Positions 13,396-27,389 of a stretch of DNA of 64,000 nt are shown here, piece after piece. A program made the translations under genes and the position numbers. Position 1 is the stretch's first letter. Each line of letters opens with the position of its first letter. Origin of the DNA: Zanthoxylum bungeanum (taxonomy: Eukaryota; Streptophyta; Magnoliopsida; Sapindales; Rutaceae); the NCBI GenBank assembly GCA_019454045.1, contig SKCR01035582.1, forward strand, positions 16,469-80,468. Direction: 5' to 3'. The notes beneath the pieces are model-generated. The model worked only from the letters and a program-made list of their open reading frames with translations, ran no database searches and had not been told where the DNA came from.

Positions 13396-15020
13396 TGTTG
13401 AGTTTCAATCAAGTCCCAAGAATCATCAATCATGCATAAAAACGAGTTGAATACAACCAAGGAGTAAGGCGGAATTCATACTCACATTGATGGGTTTTGA
13501 TGAAATGAAGAATACAAGCCTTCAAGCTCCCTCCATAAGCTCGGCAATAGCTTCCTCATGCAGTGGACTGCTCGGTTGGTGACTGGTTTGCCTCCTCCAT
13601 GTTCGGCCATTGAAGACTCCATTGAAGCTTCAAGCTTCAAGCTTTCCAAGCTCACAAATTCGTTTCCCTATCACCATAATATAACCCATGTGTGTGCTAG
13701 CACTACTCTTCTTCAATATGCTTCTCAAAATTTCGGTCAAACCAAAAATTTTTGGAGAAGAAATCGGCTTTGAAACCGTGAAGAAAGAAGAGAAAAGAGA
13801 GGGAGAGGAAGAGATGCGTAAGTGGTGAGAGAGAGAGAGAAAATGATTTTTGGTTTATATATTTATTTTTTATTTTCCAAAAACAAAAACAAATATATAA
13901 ATCATTTTCATATATATCAAAAGTCAAAAAGTAAAAGTTTATTAATGCTTTTTCCAACAACCATATCACTTCTACTTTTTACTTTAAGTCACATCACATC
14001 ATTTTAATAAAGTGACATGTTGTCAAGTCACATCACTCAAAGTGACAATTGATTTGACGCATGATGTGACTAACGATTTAACGCTTGATGTGACTTGCGT
14101 GCCGCGCTCGAATTCGAAATGCGAATGCGCTCGCAATCACTCTCGGGCTCGGGTTCGCTAATTTTATATAGATCTGTATCAAGCGTAGTATACCGTAGCA
14201 TTGTGTATATCGGCCCAGTATCGGATAGTCACGTGCTAGGGCTGGGGCTGGATAAGTGTCTGCCCCGTCCGAAGCACATGTCGGATGTCTGGTAACTAGT
14301 CTCTATAATCGGATATACATGACCTTGTCATAATATCCCGATGGCCGGCCAGCACTTAAGAGCACTAATACCGTATCCTGCGTGACATCATCTCCACTAT
14401 GACTGAAGTGATACTTCCGTCTCGACATCACACCCAATACACTACGACTCTCTGATAAACCCAGAAGCGGTGTACGCAGAACCGGTTAAAGCCCTGTACC
14501 ACCAAGACCAAAGTCTACCGATTATCGCAAGTATTAGCGATGCAAGTCTCAGGTTAAGACTATACACACCTACCTTGAATTTCGGCCTCTCATAGACACA
14601 TAGTCATAATACCAATGGGATTCTGAGGGGTCTATCCAGAGCGAAGCTGTTTCCCGTACCATCGGTGAAACACGACCTCCTATCGCACTTGCATAAGTAT
14701 CCAATACTTATATATATGAGAACTATGCCGTTGTGCCCTCACAACGCACACAAGTGAAATACTAGCCTATTCTGCATTATCGATGTCCAGTCTCGATAAT
14801 ACTCCGGCAAGGGATATTTAATGATTAATCCTTCGGGGACTGATACTGTCTCATATCATTCTCAGTCCAGGAACTAATCACAGGGACCTCTCTTCATTTA
14901 TATATCTATGGTGATCTAATCACAAATGATGAGAGTGCAATTTCCTTGTCACATAGTTAATTTGTACAACAACACCATGATCTGTACAAATAGTGACGCT
15001 ATGGGTCATATTATCCAACA
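13396..15020 (-). mobile_element. 3' LTR of the nested copia family 1 element, with internal deletion
   Basis: The 1625-base LTR aligns with 21015-23132 but lacks about 493 bases, which correspond to roughly 21788-22280; the join is near 14160-14170. On minus it starts TGTTGGATAATATGACCC at 15020. A TATA-like stretch (13852-13865, tatataaa on minus) precedes a CT-rich run, the likely promoter core. Frames of up to 90 residues at 13558-14007 recur in the other LTR and are LTR sequence. Confidence 0.92.
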
Positions 15021-18000
15021 ATCTCCCACTTGGCACATAGCCAGTCACTCGAGTGTCTAACACCCGAACTATGTACGGTTTGCTCAAATTGCTGAGGAGG
15101 AAAGGTTTTCGTCAGCGGATTTGTTTAATTATCGTCTGACGCGATTTACACGATCATCACATCGCCACGATGTGTGATCCGAACGAATCAGATGATATAG
15201 AAGTATATATCTGGATCGTCGACGAGACCTTTAATTCCTTAGCCTGTGCTGACGCCTAGCTCAGCTGCTAAAAGAACTATATCTAATCTAATTAGATTTA
15301 TTTTCGATCCAAATGGCTTCTATTGCTGCCTCAGCTGCAGCAATAATCCGCATTTGTTGTTTATTCGGCAACAGTTATCTTGCTCGGAATATTTCCAGCT
15401 CACTGTCCCGTTATTCAAACTTTATAGTACCGTAGTATTTTAATGTTTGGAAACTTGCAGCGGTGATCCCAGTCACTTCAAGTTGTCCTTCTCCATAGTT
15501 TAAGACAACATCTTTAGTTCTCTCAGATACTAACAGATGTTCTTAATGTTCAATCCAGTGACTATCACTTGGATTGTCCTGATTGTGACTCCATATGCTC
15601 AAAGCGTATGAGACACCATATCGAGTACATTTTAAATGTACAATTTCCCAGAGAGTGTTAACAACTCCAAATCTATCCCAGTAGATCTTTATTCCTTGAA
15701 TAAAGGTTGTTACTCCCCAGAATTCTACGGAGAATTTCTTATGAAAGCCAAGCTTTCACCGATTGCTTTATGGGAATTTCATTGTCAGTGCCCTCTCCCA
15801 CTAACCTCCTTATATACACAAGAATTATTTCATTTTGAGTCAAATCATAAACCATTATGATTATTTCAAAACGTCAGTTCCAAGAACCTTATGCTTGCAT
15901 TAATCCAAACATGGATCGAATAACCCGCAAACCTCGTTTGTTGGTTATACAAAATCGTCAGGATGTTGTAAGCATCCTCCAAAAGGTTTCCTTTTCAGGA
16001 AAGCGATTTTGATCTGCAACTGACACATTTCATAAATGAAATATGCAGTTATCAACAAGCATCTTCAAAATGGATTTAACCATGGCACAGGTAAAAGGTT
16101 GAACCGTTATTAACACTATGTTGATAACGATACTTTTCGTCAAAAGCCTAGCTTTGTACGTTGGTATGTTGCCTTCCATGTATGTCTTCCTTGAAGACGT
16201 TTAATGTACCAATAGGCACAATGCCTTATGGTACAACAACTAGTATCTAAAATAGTTGTTATACATGGAATCCATTTCGGACTCATGGCACTTTGCCATA
16301 ATAGGGAGTCGATACCTTGTATCACTACCTCATACGTAATCAGTTGGTGTACCTTAAAAGATTAACATCTTTATGAGGTGAGATCAGAAACCCAACCCAA
16401 GGTTGTTTTCTGACTCTCTTTGATCTACGCGGTTCTTGTGTATTCGAAGATTAATGGTATAGATTCATCATAGATGAACTATTTGTGTTCCATTAAGGAC
16501 TTCGTGCCTTGAACAGTATTACATCGATTTTCATCGAGTATCACTGTCCTCCCACTGACCACTGCATATCGGTATTCCTCTCAGGAAAAACCGCATGGTG
16601 AGCAACAATCACATTGTTCTCATGTGAGATTTATAAGTATTATACTTATGGTTTCCCTTAGGATAACCTATATTGGCACTTATCCAATTTGGGTCCTTAG
16701 TTTGGTATCATGCAAACGTTATGCCTGGCATACCCAAATTACTAGAAATGAGAAACCCCGTTTCTTTCCTGTTCATATCCTATATGACATCTGTCAAACA
16801 GATTTATATGGAACCTTATTCTAAATAAGTTATTGCACTGTTAAAACTTATCCGTTGAAGGAAATGGTAGCTCATAGTGACTCATGATTAGCCTTATCAT
16901 GTCTAACATGATTCAGTTAATCCGTTCGGACACACCGTCACTTTGACGTGTTTCGGGAGGAGTCCTCATTTGAAAGAATACTATACTCTTTCAAGTATAT
17001 AAGAAACTTATTACTTAAGTATTTTCCATTACGGTCTTACCGTGACGGTATAATATTATAGCCGATTTGTCTGTCTATTTCGTGTCGAGACTCTAAAAGT
17101 TTCCGATTTGTGTTCTTCAAAAGAAACACATAACCATAACGTGATGCCACATCCGTTTAAGGTCACAAAATATTCATGTTCACATCTAGCCTAGCTAGAC
17201 ATGGGCCCACTAACTTCACCATGAATAGGGCTAACAGATCGGTGGCCTTTTACTATTACCAAGTAAATAGTATTTTAGGTACTTAACCTAATAAACTAGA
17301 TTCGCAGACCTTATTTGAATAGTCAAATCAGTCATAGTACCCACTCTTCAAAAGTGTGGATATACGAATTCGTTAAATTGTGTCCTAGACAACAATGCCA
17401 CAAATAAGTCTCTATTGATCAAATCAATTTGAGCTATTTATTTGTCATTTTATATGTTTGAGATTTTATTTATATTCAAAATATAAATTCTGTTATTCAC
17501 ATCTAATGTATTTATCTCAGTATCATCCTTATATAATAAAACACTTAATGTTCTATAATATAAAGGTTTTATCCGCAACAGATTAAACACTGATATAGAG
17601 ATAATGTCTCTAGTCAAACTAGTTACATTATAACAGTTCCTAATTTAAGTATATACCCAAAGGGTAGTTCCTAAACTTAGGTATCTACGGTCGAAACAGC
17701 GACTTTCGTCCCGTTTCCGATTCGCAGAGAAATCTCGGCTTGAAGTCAGTATCCTGCTCAAAGCAGATTCTGAACATCAATACATATATTTTATGTACCA
17801 CACTAAGTATTTAAAATCTAATTTCAAACTAGCTGTGTGAACATAACTAAGACAAACATTTTTAAGTAAGAGCCTTGCCCTTTCTTTAATTCCTTCGTGT
17901 CTGCCATATCCAAATGGTAGTCACTTTGGGATATGTCAATTATCCTTTTCAATATTTCAGAAACCTTAGGCCAAGCCTTGGGTTTTTAGAATATCGAAAC

Positions 18001-21000
18001 GATGTGCACCTCGTGCTACATGCCCAATTGCAAACTTTGACTTTATCTCCTCTAGAATAGTCAATTAATTCTCCAAGAATTATAAATTGCAATTTTAATA
18101 CTTCTTAAATCTAAAATTAGATTTATGACAAGTATATTAAATTAAGCATAAAGTCATCATCACATAAATCTTCCAAAGATTTTATGCTCTACTTATTTTG
18201 CTTAATTTTGGGCTTAAGGTGTAATAAGTTATTTTATCAAATAAAGTAACCTATTATTAATTCCCAATTTGAAAATTAAATCATTTAAAATATTTTAATC
18301 CAAGATTATATTTTAAATATCCAACTTTTCAATTTTATATTGATTACAATAGTCCAACTATTTAATCAACGATTAGTGGTACTATATATATTATAATGAT
18401 TATAATAGTCCAACTATATAATCAAATTAATCCAAATTAATTAACCTCAATTACATTGATTACTATAATCCAATTATAAAATCAACTGTAAACTGAAATT
18501 AATTAATTCAAATATATTGATTAATATAATCCAATTATATATAATCAAGTATAATACAGTCCAACTGTTTATTAAAACAACAATTTAAATATTAGTCCAA
18601 CTAACATTTAATATTACGACGAAATAATTTAAATGAGCGCGTATGGCGAGTAATTGAACGAATATTGCAAATTCAATTTTTGCCTCCCACTATTTTTCGT
18701 CGAGCCTCTAACCCTCTGTCGAGTACTCGGGAAACCGTGTTTCCTAGTGGGCTAGGATCCCGTTAAATATCACACAATCTTGACTTTGGCCAACAAATTG
18801 TATGATAATTAACTAGTTAGATCTCGAAGATCAATTGGATCTCATCCAACTCCTAGATCCAGTAGGTGGACATCCAAGTCCCAAACATATATCTTATATA
18901 TGCCTATACATCGAATGTATACCCTAACCTTTTTCCTCTGAATCAACTAGGCCTTGGCTTTGGCACAACAAACCTAGTGATCCCAGTCAAGCGCGGACCC
19001 ATTGACATGGAAGCTTCGTATCAATGTCAATGGACAAGAAGTGGTCTTGACTTTGGCCAACAAACCACAACTTGGACACGACACCGATATGGAACAAAGC
19101 TTCGTGATTTAAACACACATCTTCGACGGACAAGGGCTTGACTTTGGCCAACAACCCCTGCCAATCTCAGATCTTGAGTAAGAATCACTCAATGGAAGGA
19201 AAAACGCATGATATTTTATGAGGGTTTTTCGCGTGCAATTGGCTACCAATTTATTATCTTTGTTAAGGTCTCATCATCATACACCCTTAAGCATGCATTC
19301 TAAACACATAATAAAGCGAGTATGGAATAAAATAATAATGATATGCGGATGGATATTTTACATTGATCCTAGATCAAATCTCTCATTTTCTCTCTCCCGC
19401 TAGCACAAAATTTCTTCTACCCGTTACACTACACTTCTAAAGAAACCTCATATAATAGGGGGGATAAGTGAGAAGAGAATACAAAGAATAGGAGATAAGG
19501 CTGGACTCGCAGGTCCAATTAATAAATCAAATTTATTACAATTTCCAAAATCGCCCCACCCGACTAATATCCATCCGATATACATTATTCAAACATCACA
19601 ACCATGTATTCATACAAGCATGTTATCAATCAATCTAATCAAATTAATTAATCTTGATAATTAGTGATCATCCAATGTTCAAACAAAGATTTGATTTTGT
19701 TCGAGTCAAACTCGTATTGCGAACACGTACTCAAAGTACGATTTCTACGAATTAAATTAAATTACATAATTAAATCCAATTTAATACGCATTTAATTCTA
19801 ATTCATTATTTAATTCCAAATTAAATATTACACTTTATAAAATAAACCTTTACGACTTAAATTCCAAATTTAATCGTTACGGGTCTCAAAGCCCGATTAA
19901 TATCCAATATTAATTTAATTAAAGTCCAATGGGCTTTTAATTAATTTCTTGAGGCGTGGACTTTTGGTCAACTCGGGTCAAACCCGCAACCAAAGTCCAA
20001 TCCGGGAGTTACCCCATAAGCCCATAAATTAATTTAGGCCCATTAGGCCCAATTAAACGTTAAAGGTTCATTAGTCGCATTTGGGCCTTTTGGAAGCGGT
20101 TTTGGGCCTAATTGGATCCAACCAATTTTGGCCTAAACCAACTTTGTACAACAAAGTCCAATAAACCCAATAACAACTTAAAAGCCCAAATCCAATTTTA
20201 AGCCCAATAATTTAATTTCAAAAATCCAAATTTTCAATTAAATTACCTAAAGTGTATAGCATTATTAATTACCCAAATCAAAGTTTCCAAAACACTAAAT
20301 TTGTCCAATTAATCATGCTTAACATCAATTAATCATGTCCAACATAATTAAATCAAAATCAAACCCAATTTATACATGCTAAAGTCTCGGCCATAAGGGG
20401 AAAAAATGCCCAAATCAAATTCAATCCAATTGAACCCAATCAAACATAAATTCAACATCCCCAAATGATTTGTAAGTCATCCAATGAACAAAAAATCAAA
20501 AAACCAAGACAATTTTAGGGATCATATTTTCGGCCATCACAAGCAAATTGGGGAAAATTGTTCCAAACACTTTTCATCAAATGATCTAATCAATCATCAA
20601 TTAAACAACATTCAAGCATTCTAAATCATCCAATTTCATTAAACATGCTCAAAATCAAGTTTACCCAAATTTCTCATGCCCAAAATTTAGGGAAAAATGG
20701 ATCCAACCAAATTTCATGAAATTGATTATGCACAACATCAATTCAACCTCATTCAAGCATACTATACTAAACAATTTAATCATTTGATGCTCAAATTGAG
20801 TTTACCCAAATTAAAGTTTTGGCCAACATTAAGCAAATTGGGGAAAATCAATCCAATTAATTTTTCATCAAATTGATTACATATAACTCTAATTTATTCA
20901 TATACAAGCATTCTTAAACAAACAATTTGCTAAAATCATGCTTAAATCAAAAAGCCCCAAATTTTGCTCAAGAACCCTAATTCGTTTTATGCAACCAATA

Positions 21001-21014
21001 GCTCAAGATACCAT
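15021..21014 (-). pseudogene. Degenerate gag-pol of the nested copia family 1 element
   Basis: This is the reverse complement of family-1 internal sequence, with the same order as 185-6039. The RNase H end lies near 15050-15400, RT near 15700-16400 (the NGNLLEDV-equivalent block is near 15980) and integrase near 16880-17250 (TPP-type motif near 16950). The leader runs from about 18600 to 21000. Stops and frameshifts leave no minus-strand frame beyond about 60 residues, so mobilisation must have used proteins supplied elsewhere. Short plus-strand frames here are shadows. Confidence 0.88.
21000..21013 (-). other. Altered primer-binding site of the nested element
   Basis: On minus the sequence next to the 5' LTR reads TGGTATCTTGAGC. 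The first seven bases match the tRNA-Met site of the sister copies (TGGTATCAGAGCC) but the next ones differ. Its position, two bases from the LTR end, is exactly that of a primer site. Confidence 0.75.
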
Positions 21015-23132
21015 TGTTGAGTTTCAATCAAGTCCCAAGAATCATCAATCATGCATAAAAACGAGTTGAATACAACCAAGGAGTAAGGCGGAATTCATAC
21101 TCACATTGATGGGTTTTGATGAAATGAAGAATACAAGCCTTCAAGCTCCCTCCATAAGCTCGGTAATAGCTTCCTCATGCAGTGGACTGCTCGGTTGGTG
21201 ACTGGTTTGCCTCCTCCATGTTCGGCCATTGAAGACTCCATTGAAGCTTCAAGCTTCAAGCTTTCCAAGCTCACAAATTCGTTTCCCTATCACCATAATA
21301 TAACCCATGTGTGTGCTAGCACTACTCTTCTTCAATATGCTTCTCAAAATTTCGGTCAAACCAGAAATTTTTGGAGAAGAAATCGGCTTTGAAACCGTGA
21401 AGAAAGAAGAGAAAATAGAGGGAGAGGAAGAGATGCGTAAGTGGTGAGAGAGAGAGAGAAAATGATTTTTGGTTTATATATTTATTTTTTATTTTCCAAA
21501 AACAAAAACAAAAACAAATATATAAATCATTTTCATATATATCAAAAGTCAAAAAGTAAAAGTTTATTAATGCTTTTTCCAACAACCATATCACTTCTAC
21601 TTTTTACTTTAAGTCACATCACATCATTTTAATAAAGTGACATGTTGTCAAGTCACATCACTCAAAGTGACAATTGATTTGACGCATGATGTGACTAACG
21701 ATTTGACGCTTGATGTGACTTGCGTGCCGCGCTCGAATTCGAAATGCGAATGCACTCGCCATCACTCTCGGGCTCGGGTTCGCTAATTCCAAATTAACAA
21801 ATTTTCCGTCGCGTCGTAATTAAATGATTACGCCTAGCGAAATCACTATTCACGTCGCTAACGAATTAATTCTAAATTAATTCGTTCGCCCGAATTAAAA
21901 TCTAATTTTAATTCCGCGTCGAAATCCAATTTCTAATAATATATCAAATATATTATTTTATCGATTAATTCCAAATTAATCGTTCTCTCTCTCTAATTAA
22001 TATTTTATCCCAGATAAAATATTTCTGCAATTAATCCCAGATTAATTTTCTCTCTCTTCTAATTAATCCAGATTAATTAAAGTGCGAGTTATACATCATC
22101 GGTGAATCTTCAGGAAGCGACCCATGAGATCTCCGGATATGTTGGCAGTAAATACGGTCGTCGGACTATCCGAACACGTAAGTACCTCGTACTACGTTAT
22201 ACCGATTTACAAGATAAGGTTGGCTTCTAGCAAAGCGCCATGCCTACCCAATTCTCCAGAAATATTCTTACAGGAATATATAGATCTGTATCAAGCGTAG
22301 TATACCGTAGCATTGTGTATATCGGCCCGGTATCAGATAGTCACGTGCTAGGGCTGGGGCTGGATAAGTGTCTGCCCCGTCCGAAGCACATGTCGGATGT
22401 CTGGTAACTAGTCTCTATAATCGGATATACATGACCTTGTCATAATATCCCGATGGCCGGCCAGCACTTAAGAGCACTAATACCGTATCCTGCGTGACAT
22501 CATCTCCACTATGACTGAAGTGATACTTCCGTCTCGACATCACACCCAATACACTACGACTCTCTGATAAACCCAGAAGCGTGTGTACGCAGAACCGGTT
22601 AAAGCCCTGTACCACCAAGACCAAAGTCTACCGATTATCGCAAGTATTAGCGATGCAAGTCTCAGGTTAAGACTATACACACCTACCTTGAATTTCGGCC
22701 TCCCATAGACACATAGTCATAATACCAATGGGATTCCGAGGGGTCTATCCAGAGCGAAGCTGTTTCCCGTACCATCGTGAAACACGACCTCCTATCGCAC
22801 TTGCATAAGTATCCAATACTTATATATATGAGAACTATGCCGTTGTGCCCTCACAACGCACACAAGTGCAATACTAGCCTATTCTGCATTATCGATGTCC
22901 AGTCTCGATAGTACTCCAGCTAGGGATATTTAATGATTAATCCTTCGGGGACTGATACTGTCTCATATCATTCTCAGTCCAGGAACTAATCACATGGACC
23001 TCTCTTCATTTATATATCTATGGTGATCTAATCACAAATGATGAGAGTGCAATTTCCTTGTCACATAGTTAATTTGTACAACAACACCTTGATCTGTACA
23101 AATAGTGACGCTATGGGTCATATTATCCAACA
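21015..23132 (-). mobile_element. 5' LTR of the nested copia family 1 element
   Basis: This complete 2118-base LTR reads on minus from TGTTGGATAATATG at 23132 to CTCAACA at 21015. It contains a TATA-like block at about 21471-21484 (minus) followed by a CT-rich run. Its right neighbour is the gatcg duplication (23133-23137), then family-2 internal sequence. Confidence 0.93.
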
Positions 23133-23137
23133 GATCG
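23133..23137. repeat. Target-site duplication gatcg (right copy)
   Basis: This is an exact repeat of 13391-13395, flanking the right end of the nested element. Removing 13396-23137 would join the two halves of the family-2 internal region. Confidence 0.95.
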
Positions 23138-25708
23138 TAGAAAAGATATTCTATCAAATAGAATACAATATTCTATTAAATAGAATTAAATGATAAACTT
23201 TTACTTGTACCTCCAAGGCGCAAGTACTTTCAATTATATAGCCATTATATAAAAGAAAGATTTGAATATCAAACTTTTCAAGATTCGAATTTTCTACTCA
23301 TACATATCATATATATAACTGTAGAAAATAATGGAACAATAATTAAAATGATGAATTAATGTTACTGGAGCATATCCCCAAGAGTATTGAAACTAATTCA
23401 GTAACACTCAATATCAAACGAAACAGATCATATAAGATTCGATTTCTCCCACTTATCAATTCCATCACGAATCGTAGAAGAATAATATTGAGTAAGAGTC
23501 ACATTCATTAAATAATTTTAGAACTAATTGCCAAAAATTCATATATTTGATCATATCAAACATCTTGAACAATTCAAAAATCACGATGATTTTTAAAGAT
23601 ATAGTTTTCAATACTTCAAATAAAATATCTTTGAACTATTTAAAATATTATGTCCGCATTTCATCAGAAACATATTGAAAGTTCTCGAACCATTCAAGAC
23701 GTTCAATATATATTCCTTAGAACCACACACAACTAAGTCATGACAACTCATTAACTAAGTTACGGAGTAAAGAAAACTATCAAGGCAATTTATAATTAAT
23801 CAAACTATAGACATCAAATGATTAGTTTAATAAATCTGTGGTCCAATGACGATCATTAGTTAAATGAGATTTAATCACATTCTGAAATACAATATTCATT
23901 AAATGGATAAAGATATGTGGTGTGATCTCGTATCAGACCATCCTTTACCATACTTAATAAGCATCTAATGCTTATGTGATAAAATCTCATAAAGCACTAT
24001 TCTAAGTTATTTAGTTAACCGAATATTTTTCTTAATATTTATCTCTTAATCAATGACACTACTAGTTCATATAAAATGTGAAATAATTGTTTAAAGAACA
24101 AGTAACTATCCAATAGTCATAAGTTCTAATATCAAATATCAAAACAATCATTAAACATTATTTTAATAACTAGACGGGAGATCTGGTATCCATACCTATA
24201 GTTGTCGTATTGTGAGAATCAATATTCTATACACACAACTGTACACATCTCATTTCTTTAGCTTTATAATTTGCCTTCAACTATTCACAATAATTTTAAA
24301 TAATTAATTAGAAAATTGTATTTGACACATTACCTCTAAAGGTCACTAAAGCCAAGAAACGTCATTATCAGATAAACATATACTTAATAGATTTTTCTTA
24401 ATGCCAGCCAAGAATCTCGAGACATGAATAAATTCACGTCAATTCTTATCGTACAAGAAACTATTCTCTCTAGACAATTATATCCTAAAACAGAGATCTA
24501 TTTAGATTACCTAATGTGACTTAGTAACTAATTTACTAACCATCTTGATTTTCAAAGAAAATCGGAACAACAGTTCCCGATGGTTTTGATTAATCTAACA
24601 ATATCCAAGCCTACTATTAATCTAGAACCTATTCTAGAAATCTGCAACCATAAGGAAAGTCAGAAAACATATATATAAAATATGCATGCAATGGATTAAA
24701 AGTTTAATTCTATCAACAATATAAAATAAAGGAAACATTAGCGACAATTTTCATAATATTACACACTGCTTTGGTTATGGATTTTTAACCCAGCAGTGTC
24801 TCCCACTATTTTACGAAATACCGTAATCCCCAACGGAAAACGAGAATTCAATAATTAAATCGAATTCCATTGTGAGAAGTGGACCCCATGAATATATTTT
24901 GACTCACAGCTTTGGCACGATCTCGCCTAAGTATATTCATTAGGTAGACAACTCATTGTCAATCACACTCATTGTGACTTCTGATTTTGGTCCTGACCGT
25001 TTCTTGTTATGACAGCTTTTGCACATTCACAATGAGGCGTATCAAGGCTTCACTTGCCAATGACAAACTCAAGCTACCGATGTAGTCCTGATAGCTTTGA
25101 CACGTTCAAGATTTCCACTTTCACTTGAATTTGTCTAGTATCAATTATACATCCGGCATGGATAAAATTTCCCCGGATAGAGAGATAAGGGGAGATGGAA
25201 TAGAGTGCGATGTCGGTTTAGAAGAGTGCTTTGAATGCCCAGGAAAATGGAAAGAAAAAGTAAACTTAAACTTTTGCGGATAAATTTGAAATCTCTTTCT
25301 TAAAGGAAACTGGCTATCAACTATACCCTCACTGCTTTGGCACTTTCTTGGATGCAGCCATAGAAAGATACCCATAAACCATATTGACAAGACGGACCAA
25401 GAAACATGCATCCAATACATGTCCCTTTGCTGTCTTATTTAAGCAGGGATATTCCTCAAGAAAACATTGCTCTACATCAAATACATAAATTAATCTAGAT
25501 AAACTTCTAAACAGTTCAATTCTACCATAGAAAACATAACTTAACTTAACTATTAAATTTCCGTTACGTGTCCCATTAGCGTAGAACCGAAAAGTTAAGA
25601 AATATATAAATTACATGCATGTGCAAACATAAAAATTGGATTATATATCATATATCAAGCATGAAAAATTTAATGGATGAAGGATCAGACCTGCTCTGAA
25701 ATCATTTT
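23138..25708 (-). pseudogene. 5' part of copia family 2 internal region (leader, gag side), degenerate
   Basis: This is the remainder of the minus-strand family-2 internal region, running from the nested element to the primer site next to the 5' LTR. The longest minus frame (25145-25420, 91 residues) has no motif I can name, and I cannot identify Gag with confidence. The region is AT-rich with many stops. Its identity rests on position, between a clear primer site and the pol fragment at 11517-13395. Confidence 0.7.
25683..25706 (-). other. Primer-binding site of the family 2 element, initiator tRNA-Met
   Basis: On plus the stretch starting GGATCAGACCTGCTCTGAA closely resembles the 3' end of initiator tRNA-Met itself, so the minus strand is complementary to that tRNA over roughly 20 bases. 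It ends a few bases before TGTTAGG at 25709, which is the LTR end read backwards. This sets the 5' LTR of the minus-strand element to the right of 25709. Confidence 0.82.
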
Positions 25709-26275
25709 TGTTAGGATTTTTGGCGCGGGCGCAGCGGAAGCTCGTGGTTTGGGTGAAATCGTAACTTTTAAAATTTTAAAATTACCAAATAAATTATTCA
25801 ATATCCAATATGAATAATTCATTCATATTTCACCTAATCATATTTATTCGATATCAAACAATGACATAAATAGGTTAGAAACATCGCGAAACTTTTACGA
25901 AAATATTTTTCCGCAAAATGGTATAAAACACGTTTTTGTTCGAACTGACCAACCAATATAAATGAGGGATGCCTAGGTCAGCCCCAATAGTACTTGGGCA
26001 GTTCATGGACTGCCCAAACAGTGACCAATTCACTGTTTGGACAACGGACACCCGGTAAGCCCGAAACTCACCCGGTAACACCGTTTTTCGCCGATTTCGC
26101 ATATTTCAATTTCGAAATAATTTTCGGTAATTGTTCCATTACTTAAAACACATCCAATACATTTATACAACATACTTTTCATCACCAAAATCACAAAATT
26201 TTCAGATATGATTTTGTAATAAAAATATCATTTTTCATGCTATAAATCAAATTTTCTCAATATTAATCATATTAA
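25709..26275 (-). mobile_element. 5' LTR of family 2 element, 3' portion (split by a solo LTR)
   Basis: The first 567 bases next to the primer site are the 3' end of the 5' LTR, read on minus. The LTR is interrupted at 26275 by the solo LTR 26276-28567 and resumes at 28573. The outer end contains the inverted string GCTTCCGCTGCGC, matched by a similar string at the end of the solo LTR. The minus frame at 25875-26102 lies wholly inside it and has no recognised motif. Confidence 0.8.
26271..26275. repeat. Target-site duplication attaa (left)
   Basis: attaa precedes the solo LTR start and is repeated exactly at 28568-28572 after its end. Confidence 0.85.
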
Positions 26276-27355
26276 TATTGGAGTTGGTGATCGACGCACT
26301 AAATTTTATTGTATTTATTGTAAATACGATATACATTATATTTTATTATGAATAAAATTAAGTAATTTTCATCAAAATATTCTTATATATGGTAAAGACA
26401 TAAAAGACCTTAGAATGAATAATTGTGATATAATTGCAAAAGCGCCGCAATTGTTACTGAGAAACATCACAATTTGATTCATTCTTAAAATATTCCTGGT
26501 CAAGGTTTACATATTTGGTCGGTTGGTAAACCCGTGAGACCGGTACGTGTCGTATATTAGAATTGTTCTAATGGTTTATTTTAGTAAACCATGAGTCTTG
26601 GGAGACTCGTATAGATACGTAGGTATTTATTGGATAAATACTGAACGACTCATTTAAAGATTCTTGATAGATGGTACACCAACGTCAATAGGAATCTTTA
26701 AGAGTTGAATAGCATATTAGCTCATTTGACTTGTGATACCACTGTGGATATGTGAGATATCCTCTATGCTTTGATGACAATCACGTCGACGATCTTTTAA
26801 GATCAGATCTCCATCTGTTCGTTGGGTAGGACTGATACTCATGAAATCCTGTGATATATCCAGAGAGGATCTGTCAGTCTCGTGTACAGGATTTAGGTGT
26901 CCAATTTATGATTCTTTGAAATCCTTGGCCGAGGTATAATTTGGAAATGAGTACCGAATGTTTATGAAGAATCATAATTATGTCGCGACACATGAATTGT
27001 TTATATATTAGAGATTTAATATTTAATCTATATCTTCAGAACAATTCGGATAACCTATGATAGATGGATTATATATATGCAATGATTTCGACTTGGATGA
27101 TTCAACTCTATTATCTGTGGTCATCGTAATTTGTTAGTGGAAAAATTACGGACATGGAAATGATTTCCATGACAGATAAAATTGAACCTAGAGAGTCTCA
27201 CAATATAAAGTGTACTCGTTGAGCACTTGGGCAATTAATTATGGATAATTCAGATTATTCATAATATACACATGCGTATTAAATAGTGTGAATTTGTATA
27301 TGATACATAATTTAGAATAGATACACATAATTAACCTATTAAATTTTGTTACTTG

Positions 27356-27389
<34 letters not shown>

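Larger units (their letters stand above)
13396..23132 (-). mobile_element. Complete copia family 1 retrotransposon, minus strand, nested in family 2
   Basis: This is a full-length element of 9737 bases: 5' LTR 21015-23132, primer site at about 21000-21013, internal region 15021-21014, polypurine tract 15021-15031, 3' LTR 13396-15020, and TSD gatcg on both sides. The two LTRs differ by only about 1% where they align, apart from a 493-base deletion in the 3' LTR, so this is one of the youngest insertions in the window. Its internal region nevertheless has no useful open frame. It interrupts the pol region of the family-2 element. Confidence 0.95.

Noticed and set aside
13558..14007. Frames of 61-88 residues repeated at 21177-21632
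   Set aside because: Both sets lie at the same place in the two LTRs of one element. They are a promoter region with CT/GA runs, with no protein signature.
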